Assembly: GCF_020707265.1 (NCBI RefSeq)
Contig: NZ_JAJFEQ010000001.1
Location: forward strand, 620,001-684,000
Source of the DNA: Massilia sp. IC2-477
Lineage (GTDB): Bacteria > Pseudomonadota > Gammaproteobacteria > Burkholderiales > Burkholderiaceae_D
DNA: 64,000 nt
Direction of reading: 5' to 3'
A program made the position numbers and the translations under genes. The notes beneath the pieces are model-generated. The model ran no database searches. It had not been told where the DNA came from and was given only the letters and a program-made list of their open reading frames with translations. Of this stretch, positions 57,737 through 64,000 are shown one piece after another (within the stretch, counting starts at the first letter, position 1; every line of letters begins with the position of its first letter).

Positions 57737-57857
57737 GGCTGCGGTCCAGAAGTATTGGAACACGAATCTGACTGTGGAAAGCACGCTCGGGCCGCCAGTA
57801 ACCTAGGACAAGCCCATGGTGCATGTTTTGGTAGCAGCGGCGTCTAAAGCTTGTGAA

Positions 57858-57921
57858 ATCAATGGCTTAAGAGAACCCGTACAGGCTTCATCACATCTTT
57901 ATCCACAAAAAATGTGCAGAT
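57858..57921 (+). repeat. IHF/DnaA-box module 4
   Basis: IHF-like ATCAATGGCTTA preceded by A, weak box TTCATCACA (57887), perfect main box TTATCCACA (57899-57907), inverted weak box TGTGCAGAT (57913). Confidence 0.86.
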
Positions 57922-58048
57922 GTGAATTTTCTTTGCCTCCATGCTCTCGAGGCAAAATAAGTAGTGCATGCAAGCGCAGAGTTGCGCACAACACCTTGTT
58001 TTATTGCTGAGTGATTAAATTTTGTGCAGTAGTGGTTTTTTGTTTTGG

Positions 58049-58112
58049 ATCAATCACTTAGCATCTGAAATGCGCCCTTGCTCACACTTTTGTCCACAAA
58101 AAATGTGAGAAA
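58049..58112 (+). repeat. IHF/DnaA-box module 5
   Basis: IHF-like ATCAATCACTTA, box TTGCTCACA (58078), main box TTGTCCACA (58090-58098), inverted weak box TGTGAGAAA (58104). Confidence 0.86.
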
Positions 58113-58187
58113 CCGCACATAACCCCATTGCTGAGTACAGCTTGCAACACTGCCTGTTTTTTACGCCTTAGAACTTTCCCTATGTAA

Positions 58188-58251
58188 ATCAGATACTTAA
58201 GCCTCGCTTAAGGCCATTGCACACAATTTTGTCCACAGAATTTGTTCGTAA
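58188..58251 (+). repeat. IHF/DnaA-box module 6
   Basis: ATCAGATACTTA (one mismatch from the IHF core), box TTGCACACA (58217), main box TTGTCCACA (58229-58237), degenerate inverted box TGTTCGTAA (58243). Confidence 0.82.
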
Positions 58252-58350
58252 CTGCGAACCCTTGAGCTGGATCAATACGGAGAACTAAAGTCGAGCCCGG
58301 CTGCCATCCTCGCTGCCATTTTCTTGCGCACGCGGAAAATCTCCTTTGTA

Positions 58351-58414
58351 ATCAACGACCTTGCTTTCAACCAGGGCGCTTGCGCACATTTTTATCCACA
58401 GAACTTGTGCAGAA
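58351..58414 (+). repeat. IHF/DnaA-box module 7
   Basis: ATCAACGACCTTG (IHF-like, the TTR displaced by one base), box TTGCGCACA (58380), perfect main box TTATCCACA (58392-58400), inverted box TGTGCAGAA (58406). It ends 78 bp before the exbB start codon, so it may overlap that promoter. Confidence 0.82.
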
Positions 58415-58492
58415 CAGTTCCGGACTGCACTTGCCGCACTGCTGGCAACTTGTTACATTGCTGAATTGATTTCTTTACCTCAGGAGTTTCTC

Positions 58493-59101
58493 TTGCTCGC
58501 CATTTTCCAAGCTGCAGGCTGGCCCATCTGGCTCTTGCTGATCGCCTCGATCGTCGCTGTCGCCTTGATCGTGGAACGCCTGATCTACCTGCGGCGCGAG
58601 AAGATCCTCCCCAAGCAGCTGCTCGATGAAGTGATCCGTGTCCACCGCGCGGGCAAGGTCACTCCGGACGTGATCGACAAGCTCGAAACCAACTCGCCGC
58701 TCGGCACCGTGCTGGCCGCCGCGCTGCGCAACGTCGACGCGCCGCGTGACGTCATGAAAGAATCCATCGAAGAAGCCGGCCGCGGCGTCGCCCACGGCCT
58801 CGAGCGCTTCCTGACCACCCTCGGCACCATCGCCTCGCTGGCCCCGCTGATGGGCCTGTTCGGCACCGTGGTCGGCATGATCGAGATCTTTGGCGCCCAG
58901 AACCCGACCGGCGGCAACAATCCGGCCCAGCTGGCGCATGGTATTTCGGTGGCCCTGTATAACACCGGCTTCGGCCTGGCCATCGCGATGCCGGCCCTGG
59001 TGTTCTACCGCCACTTCCGCGCCCTGGTCGACAGCTTCATCGTCGAGATGGAACTGCAGGCCGTGAAATTCGTCGACGTCGTGCACGGGACCCGCAAATG
59101 A
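58493..59101 (+). CDS. exbB: ExbB/TolQ-family proton channel protein
   Basis: 202 residues from a TTG with AGGAG 6 bp upstream. The longer open frame from 58361 runs through DnaA module 7 and is unlikely. Three membrane helices are visible (about 7-25, 110-130 and 155-175). LERFLTTLGTIASLAPLMGLFGTVVGMIEIF is the family core. With ExbD it powers TonB; no tonB is adjacent, but BtuB and the other TonB receptor in this window would depend on such a complex. Confidence 0.92.
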   Translation: MLAIFQAAGWPIWLLLIASIVAVALIVERLIYLRREKILPKQLLDEVIRVHRAGKVTPDVIDKLETNSPLGTVLAAALRNVDAPRDVMKESIEEAGRGVAHGLERFLTTLGTIASLAPLMGLFGTVVGMIEIFGAQNPTGGNNPAQLAHGISVALYNTGFGLAIAMPALVFYRHFRALVDSFIVEMELQAVKFVDVVHGTRK

Positions 59102-59544
59102 TGAACTTCCGCCGCGGCCGCCAGCGCGAGGAACCGGAGATCAACCTGATTCCGTTCATCGACGTGCTGCTGGTCGTCCTCATCTTCCTGATGGTCTCGA
59201 CCACCTACAGCAAGTTCACCGAACTGCAGATCACCCTGCCCACGGCCGACGCCGAGAAGGTGCAGGAGCGCCCGTTCGAGATCAACGTCACGATCGACGC
59301 CAAGGGCAACTACACGGTGAACAATGTGCCGGTGTCCTTCCACAGCGTCGCCGGCCTGGCTGAAGACCTGAAGAACGCGGCCCGCAGCGGCGGTCCGAAC
59401 GGCCAGGCCGCCAACGACCCGGTGGTGATCGTCAACGCCGACCAGTTCGCGATGCACCAGATGGTGATCAACGTGCTGGAAGCGGCGCGCGTGGCGGGCT
59501 ACGACAAGCTGACCTTCGCCGCCCAGACCGGCGCCAAAAAATAA
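59098..59544 (+). CDS. exbD: ExbD/TolR-family protein
   Basis: 148 residues. A short cytoplasmic N-terminus with EPEINLIPFIDVLLVVLIFLMVSTTY gives a single membrane helix with its essential Asp (about residue 22). A periplasmic domain follows. It overlaps the exbB stop by 4 bp (a second ATG lies 3 bp later). Confidence 0.94.
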   Translation: MMNFRRGRQREEPEINLIPFIDVLLVVLIFLMVSTTYSKFTELQITLPTADAEKVQERPFEINVTIDAKGNYTVNNVPVSFHSVAGLAEDLKNAARSGGPNGQAANDPVVIVNADQFAMHQMVINVLEAARVAGYDKLTFAAQTGAKK

Positions 59545-59575
59545 CACCAGCGGACGCGCAAGCGTCCGCCCCCGC

Positions 59576-60604
59576 ATGTCTTCCAAGCTCGAATCGACCC
59601 TCACACGCGCCTGGCTGCGCCGCGGCCCGCTGGCGCTGGCGCTGCTGCCGCTCGCCTTGATCTTCCGGCTGCTGGCCGCCGTCCGCGTGCTGCTCTACCG
59701 CCTCGGCATCAAGAAGAGCGAGCGCCTGCCGGTGCCCGTGATCGTGGTCGGCAATATCTTTATCGGCGGCACCGGCAAGACCCCGCTGACGATCTGGCTG
59801 GCGGAAAGCCTGCGCGGGGCCGGCATGCGTCCCGGCGTGATCTCGCGCGGCCATGGCGGTGCGGAAAGCGCAGCGCGTGAAGTCACGCCGCAGTCCGATG
59901 CGCGCGAGGTGGGCGACGAGCCGCTCCTGATTGCTGCGCGCGCCGGCTGTCCGGTCGTGGTGGGACGCAAGCGCGCGGAGGCGGGCAGGGCGCTGCTGGC
60001 CGCGCACCCCGAGGTCGACGTGCTGATCACCGACGACGGCCTGCAGCACTACGCCCTGGGGCGCGACCTTGAGATCGTCCTGTTCGACGGCCGCGGCGTC
60101 GGCAACGGCTGGCTGCTGCCGGCCGGCCCGCTGCGTGAGCCGCCTTCGCGCCGGCGCGATTTCACCGTCGTGAACGCGCCCGAGATCACGCCGCAGCTAG
60201 CGCGCTCGGTGGGCGGCCAAGCTTTCCGCATGCAACTGGCGGGCGATTTCGCCGAACCCCTGAACCGTCCGGAAGCCTGCCTGCCGCTGGCGCGCCTGCA
60301 GGGCCGGCGCATCGTGGCCGCAGCCGGGATCGGCAATCCGGGGCGTTTCTTCGCAATGCTGCGCGGCGCCGGCCTGAGCTTTCGTGAACTGCCGCTGCCC
60401 GACCACCACGACTTCCTCGACCGCCCATTTGACGGCGTCGACGCCGATGTCATCCTGATCACGGAGAAGGATGCAGTAAAATGTCGGCAACTTAATAACC
60501 TGAAGGACGACCCGCGGCTGTGGGTCGTGCCGGTGACGGCGCGGATCGATCCCGCGCTGGCCGAACAAATCGTGGAGAAATGTCGTGGACGCTCGACTGC
60601 TTGA
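59576..60604 (+). CDS. lpxK: Tetraacyldisaccharide 4'-kinase
   Basis: A 342-residue lipid A pathway kinase that phosphorylates the 4' position. An N-terminal membrane-associated helix precedes the P-loop [17 protein letters not shown] (about 56-72), and [20 protein letters not shown] is characteristic. The exbB-exbD-lpxK-kdsB order is common in proteobacteria. It overlaps the next gene by 20 bp. Confidence 0.94.
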   Translation: MSSKLESTLTRAWLRRGPLALALLPLALIFRLLAAVRVLLYRLGIKKSERLPVPVIVVGNIFIGGTGKTPLTIWLAESLRGAGMRPGVISRGHGGAESAAREVTPQSDAREVGDEPLLIAARAGCPVVVGRKRAEAGRALLAAHPEVDVLITDDGLQHYALGRDLEIVLFDGRGVGNGWLLPAGPLREPPSRRRDFTVVNAPEITPQLARSVGGQAFRMQLAGDFAEPLNRPEACLPLARLQGRRIVAAAGIGNPGRFFAMLRGAGLSFRELPLPDHHDFLDRPFDGVDADVILITEKDAVKCRQLNNLKDDPRLWVVPVTARIDPALAEQIVEKCRGRSTA

Positions 60605-60755
60605 TATCCTGGTCTGCCCGCTGTGCAAGGGCCCCCTCCAGTACGACAAGAAGGCGCAGGAACTGACCTGCAGCCCGGACCGCCTTGCCTACCCAGTTCG
60701 CGACGGGATCCCGATCATGTGGGCTGACCAGGCGCGCAAGATCGAACCGGTGTAA
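60585..60755 (+). CDS. Trm112-family small zinc-ribbon-like protein
   Basis: 56 residues from a GTG inside the end of lpx[21 protein letters not shown], then [19 protein letters not shown]. The family (YcaR) typically stands between lpxK and kdsB. It is too short and oddly started for simple gene callers, but the match is clear. Only three Cys are seen (CPLC, TCS), so zinc binding may be incomplete. Confidence 0.92.
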   Translation: MDARLLDILVCPLCKGPLQYDKKAQELTCSPDRLAYPVRDGIPIMWADQARKIEPV

Positions 60756-60759
60756 CTCG

Positions 60760-61512
60760 ATGGGCTTTACCGTCATCATCCCGGCGCGCCTTGCCTCGAC
60801 CCGCCTGCCGAACAAGCCGCTGGCCGACCTCGGCGGCAAGCCAATGGTCGTGCGCGTCGCCGAGCGTGCGCGCGAATCGGGCGCCTCGCGCATCATCGTT
60901 GCTACCGATCACCCGGATATCCTGGCTGCCTGCCAGGCGCACGGCATCGAAGCCTGCATGACGCGCGCCGACCACCCCTCGGGCACCGACCGCATCGCGG
61001 AAGTCGCCCAACAGCTGGGCCTGGCGCCTGAGGAAGTCGTGGTCAACCTGCAGGGCGACGAGCCGCTGATTGACCCAAGCCTGCTGGCCGCCTGCGCCGC
61101 GCGCATCCGCGACGGCGTGCCGATGGCCACCGTTGCCCATCCGATCCACGACGTCGCGGACGTGTTCAACCCGAACGTGGTCAAGGTCGTGCTCGACAAG
61201 GCGGGCAGGGCCCTGTACTTCTCGCGCGCCACGATTCCCTGGAACCGCGACGCCTTCGCCGCGTCAAAGGAATCGCTGCCGGCAGGGTATGCGCCGTTGC
61301 GCCACGTTGGTCTCTATGCTTACAGCAACGCCTTCCTCCAGGCCTATCCGGCGCTGGAAAGCTCGCCCCTCGAAACCATCGAGGCGCTGGAACAGTTGCG
61401 TGTGCTCTGGCATGGCTACCCGATCGCCGTCCACATCACGGACAGCGCGCCGCCAGCCGGCGTCGACACCCCTGATGACCTGGAGCGCGTGCGCCGCCAC
61501 TACGCTTCCTGA
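60760..61512 (+). CDS. kdsB: 3-deoxy-manno-octulosonate cytidylyltransferase
   Basis: Activates Kdo as CMP-Kdo for the LPS inner core; 250 residues. [27 protein letters not shown] is the nucleotide-binding start, and [16 protein letters not shown] and [12 protein letters not shown] are diagnostic. It starts 4 bp after the trm112-like stop. Confidence 0.96.
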   Translation: MGFTVIIPARLASTRLPNKPLADLGGKPMVVRVAERARESGASRIIVATDHPDILAACQAHGIEACMTRADHPSGTDRIAEVAQQLGLAPEEVVVNLQGDEPLIDPSLLAACAARIRDGVPMATVAHPIHDVADVFNPNVVKVVLDKAGRALYFSRATIPWNRDAFAASKESLPAGYAPLRHVGLYAYSNAFLQAYPALESSPLETIEALEQLRVLWHGYPIAVHITDSAPPAGVDTPDDLERVRRHYAS

Positions 61513-61693
61513 AAGGCGGATCGCAGCTAGTTTATTGTTGTCTGCGCTACATCAAAACCTACTGGCGGAAGGCCCCGGAATTGGCGTTAAAGCTGACTTT
61601 TGTGGTAACTTTCGTATCAAGTAAGCAGATATGCATCAAGCGCGCGCATCTCCAACATTGCTCGCCTACATAAAAATTATCAACATCCTCTAA

Positions 61694-62365
<672 letters not shown>

Positions 62366-62383
62366 ACCGTCAGCGCATGTGTG

Positions 62384-62408
62384 AAAACGGCCCCGCGGGG
62401 CCGTTTTT
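62384..62408 (+). terminator. Rho-independent terminator after adk
   Basis: A symmetric stem AAAACGGCCCCG/CGGGGCCGTTTT followed by T. Confidence 0.9.
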
Positions 62409-62417
62409 CATTGGTGC

Positions 62418-62450
62418 TTACAAATATTTCTCGACGGCCGCGGTCAGCTC
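62418..62450 (-). pseudogene. Remnant of a second DsbA-like gene 3' end
   Basis: Minus-strand translation gives ELTAAVEKYL and a stop. This nearly repeats the SLTAAVEKYL end of the intact DsbA-like gene 130 bp upstream on that strand. A palindromic repeat lies exactly between the two ends. Confidence 0.6.
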
Positions 62451-62551
62451 GTAGGGTGGTCCGCCCTGCCGACCGCGCGTTCGACTCCGGCACGCATGAC
62501 GACTGCTCATTGAGGAGTTGAACGCGCGCACGGACGAGCCGTGCACCCTAC
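62451..62551. repeat. REP-like element A7 (diverged)
   Basis: A 101-bp element with terminal GTAGGGTGG and GCACCCTAC and a diverged interior (CCGCGCGTTCGACTCC and its partner GAGTTGAACGCGCG). Its right end supplies the TAG stop of the DsbA-like gene. Confidence 0.75.
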
Positions 62552-63060
62552 AGGTACTTCTCGACGGCGGCTGTTAGCGACTCGCGGTCCGAATCCCCGT
62601 GGTAGCGCTCGCCGTTGATGAAGAAGCTCGGCGTCCCGCTGGCGCCAAGCGCCTTGCCTTCGTCGGCCTGGGCGCGGATCTGCTCGCGGTAGCGGCGCGC
62701 CGCCAGGTCTTCCTGGAAACGGCCGTTCTCGATGCCGAGCTGCTGGGCCACCAGTGGCAGCTGGGCTGGCGACATCTGCGCCTGGTGCTCGAACAGTGCG
62801 TCATGCATCTGCCAGAACTTGCCCTGGGCGCCGGCCGCCTCGGCCGCCTCGGCGGCGCCTTCCGCGAACGGGTGCATGCCGAGCGGCAGGTGGCGGTAGA
62901 CCAGGGCCAGGCGCTCGCCGTAGCGCTGCTGCAGCTCGACCAGGGTAGGGTGGGCACGCGCGCAATAGGGGCACTGGAAGTCGCCGTACTCGACGATGAC
63001 GATGTCGGCGTCCGGGCGTCCGCGCACGTGGTCGTTTTCCGTGATCTGCAACTGGCTCAT
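62548..63060 (-). CDS. DsbA-family thioredoxin-fold oxidoreductase
   Basis: 170 residues from the Met before SQLQITENDHVRG, with AGGAGAAGG upstream. VEYGDFQCPYCARAHPTL carries the CPYC active site, and the cis-proline loop is SGTPSFFING. No signal peptide, so probably cytoplasmic (FrnE/DsbA-like, as fused to Na+/H+ antiporters). Its stop codon comes from element A7. Confidence 0.88.
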   Translation of the reverse strand: MSQLQITENDHVRGRPDADIVIVEYGDFQCPYCARAHPTLVELQQRYGERLALVYRHLPLGMHPFAEGAAEAAEAAGAQGKFWQMHDALFEHQAQMSPAQLPLVAQQLGIENGRFQEDLAARRYREQIRAQADEGKALGASGTPSFFINGERYHGDSDRESLTAAVEKYL

Positions 63061-63224
63061 GCCTTCTCCTGTCGATATGTGTTGGCCCGATCTTCGCATG
63101 CCGTCCCGGGGCTATGCCGCCCGTTACCGCCCAACAATCATGTGAGGAATTGTTTCGCGTGCGCCGACGCCGCTTGCAGGGGCAGATAATGAGCTGTCCA
63201 CATTTCAAACTCACGAGGTGCACC

Positions 63225-63884
63225 ATGCGTCCCACCAAGTCCATGATTGCCCTGTTGCTCGCGCTGGGATCCAGCTGCGCGCTGGCCCAGAACGGGGCGT
63301 CGCCGCAACCGCCGACCGGCAAGCCGGTGTCCGACAGCGCCAGCTACGGTCCGGTACTGAACCCGCAGACGCCGCCGGCGACCACGCAGCAGCCTACCCA
63401 GGCCGCCGGTGAAGCCCGGCCCCAGGCGCAGGAAGAGCGGGCCGGCCAGCCGCCCGTTACCAGCAAGCAGGTCGAGGTCGATCCGTCGGCCCGCCCGGCC
63501 CCAGGCAGCAATCCGCCGCAAGGGCAGGCGCAGCCGCAGACCCGGCAGCAGAACCAGCAGCCCATGACCGAGCAGGAAAAGCGCGGGCAGCCCGAGCGCC
63601 AGCAGCAGACCAAGAAGCAGGCCCAGCGCCGTCCGGGCGCGGTGCAGCAGATCACGAGCACGCCGCGCATCGTCGCGCCTGCGCCGACCCTAACGCCGCG
63701 CGCCCCGGCGCCTGGCGTGTCCGCGCCGGTGGGACCGCAAACCAGCCAGGTAATCGGCTGCGCCGGCAGCGGCTGCACCGACGTCAACGGCGGCAGCTAC
63801 AACGCCAGCGGCCCGGGCAATACCACCGTGAGCAGCAGCGGCCGCCTGTGCACCCGCAACGGCGCCAACATGCAGTGCATTTGA
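63225..63884 (+). CDS. Pro/Gln-rich exported protein with Cys-containing tail
   Basis: 219 residues from the ATG after GAGGTG. A signal peptide (ends CALAQ) is followed by a low-complexity region rich in Pro, Gln, Ala and Arg (about 25-165). A small C-terminal part has IGCAGSGCTDVNGGSY and LCTRNGANMQCI, four Cys likely paired. No family recognised. Confidence 0.7.
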   Translation: MRPTKSMIALLLALGSSCALAQNGASPQPPTGKPVSDSASYGPVLNPQTPPATTQQPTQAAGEARPQAQEERAGQPPVTSKQVEVDPSARPAPGSNPPQGQAQPQTRQQNQQPMTEQEKRGQPERQQQTKKQAQRRPGAVQQITSTPRIVAPAPTLTPRAPAPGVSAPVGPQTSQVIGCAGSGCTDVNGGSYNASGPGNTTVSSSGRLCTRNGANMQCI

Positions 63885-63947
63885 CGGGGCTGCGGGCCCC
63901 CGATGGTTTTTCTTGCCAAAAGTTCGCTACAATGCCGCTGTTTGACG

Positions 63948-63963
63948 TTTACGTTAACGTAAA
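63948..63963. promoter_or_regulatory. LiuR-like palindromic operator
   Basis: A perfect 16-bp palindrome TTTACGTTAACGTAAA preceded by TTGACG, 31 bp before the final ATG. It resembles sites of MerR-family LiuR, the regulator of branched-chain amino acid degradation. Confidence 0.6.
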
Positions 63964-63993
63964 AGCGCACAAGAATTTTTAAAAAGGGAAAAC

Positions 63994-64000
63994 CATGCAA
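63994..64000 (+). CDS. Start of a further gene (truncated by window end)
   Basis: AAAAAGGGAAAACC followed by ATG CAA; only two codons are visible. The operator suggests a leucine/isovalerate catabolism gene (for example liuR or liuA), but the product cannot be read. Confidence 0.5.

Larger units (their letters stand above)
57246..58492. other. AT-rich gene-free region with seven IHF/DnaA-box modules
   Basis: 1.25 kb between divergent xseA and exbB, clearly more AT-rich than its flanks. Open frames here are short and overlap the repeats, so I reject them. It carries seven 64-bp modules with fixed internal geometry: IHF-like ATCAANNNNTTR at +0, DnaA-like TTGCNCACA at +29, strong box TTRTCCACA at +41 and inverted box TGTGNNNAA at +55. 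Spacing between modules is 123, 163, 185, 191, 139 and 163 bp. Degenerate words such as CATTGCTGA recur between modules. Confidence 0.88.

Noticed and set aside
57573..58010. Short open frames (60-77 codons) within the xseA-exbB gap
   Set aside because: They run across the DnaA-box modules, lack ribosome-binding sites and share no protein-level similarity beyond the DNA repeats.
57387..58414. CRISPR array
   Set aside because: Units are 123-191 bp apart with unequal spacing, and the repeats are degenerate binding-site modules; no cas genes.
57246..58492. Chromosomal replication origin
   Set aside because: DnaA boxes and AT-richness fit, but no dnaA/dnaN/gyrB nearby and essential genes keep the same direction on both sides. 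A control locus fits better, though this is not excluded.
58361..58492. Longer exbB starting at 58361
   Set aside because: The extra 44 residues would be encoded by DnaA module 7 and have no ExbB-like character; TTG at 58493 has AGGAG.

Overview
The window comes from a high-GC betaproteobacterium. Gene order and protein sequences point to the Oxalobacteraceae (Massilia/Telluria/Duganella group). The evidence is the chain gyrA, DUF2059, serC, pheA, hisC, tyrA, aroA, cmk, rpsA, ihfB, lapA, lapB, rfaE1, comEA, cysM, together with many TonB-dependent and secreted proteins. Genus is inferred; no 16S or database search was possible. No tRNA, rRNA, CRISPR array, transposase gene or prophage was recognised.

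Layout. 0.2-18.4 kb: a plus-strand housekeeping block covering DNA gyrase, serine/aromatic amino acid synthesis, CMP kinase, ribosomal protein S1, IHF beta, LPS assembly (LapA/LapB), heptose kinase, ComEA, an M28 peptidase and CysM. 18.5-24.4 kb: a small HTH regulator, then a minus-strand moxR-DUF58-transglutaminase-mltB operon. 24.5-28.8 kb: an HDAC-like amidohydrolase, then an unusual cassette of two tandem secreted hydrolase-like paralogues and an overlapping membrane-anchored protein, plus a 36-residue membrane mini-protein on the other strand. 28.9-38.6 kb: RbgA GTPase, a DODA-type dioxygenase, an M1 peptidase/membrane protein pair, a cobalamin riboswitch with btuB-btuF, and dsbA. 38.6-47.6 kb: a two-component system whose kinase and response regulator genes are separated by three plus-strand envelope genes; each half carries a near-copy of the same divergent promoter. 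47.7-55.8 kb: a tartrate dehydrogenase/LysR pair, a TonB receptor/SGNH hydrolase locus with two palindromic operators, a VOC protein and Fe-SOD. 55.9-63.9 kb: xseA, exbB-exbD, lpxK-trm112-kdsB, adk, a DsbA-like oxidoreductase and a Pro/Gln-rich secreted protein. The last bases are a LiuR-like operator and the start of a further gene.

The most striking feature is the roughly 1.2 kb AT-rich gene-free stretch between xseA and exbB. It holds seven copies of a 64-bp module. Each has an IHF-like site at +0, a weak DnaA-like box at +29, a strong DnaA box (TTRTCCACA) at +41 and an inverted DnaA-like box at +55. This geometry is exact in all seven copies, while the distances between copies vary (123-191 bp). 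It looks like a multi-copy datA/DARS-type DnaA-IHF control locus and does not correspond to any arrangement I know.

Two families of short palindromic repeats are scattered between genes. One begins GTAGGGTGGGCGG and ends CCGCCCACCCTAC; the other has a CCGGCGCAGGCCGG-type core. Copies often sit directly at the 3' ends of genes and in two cases supply the stop codon.
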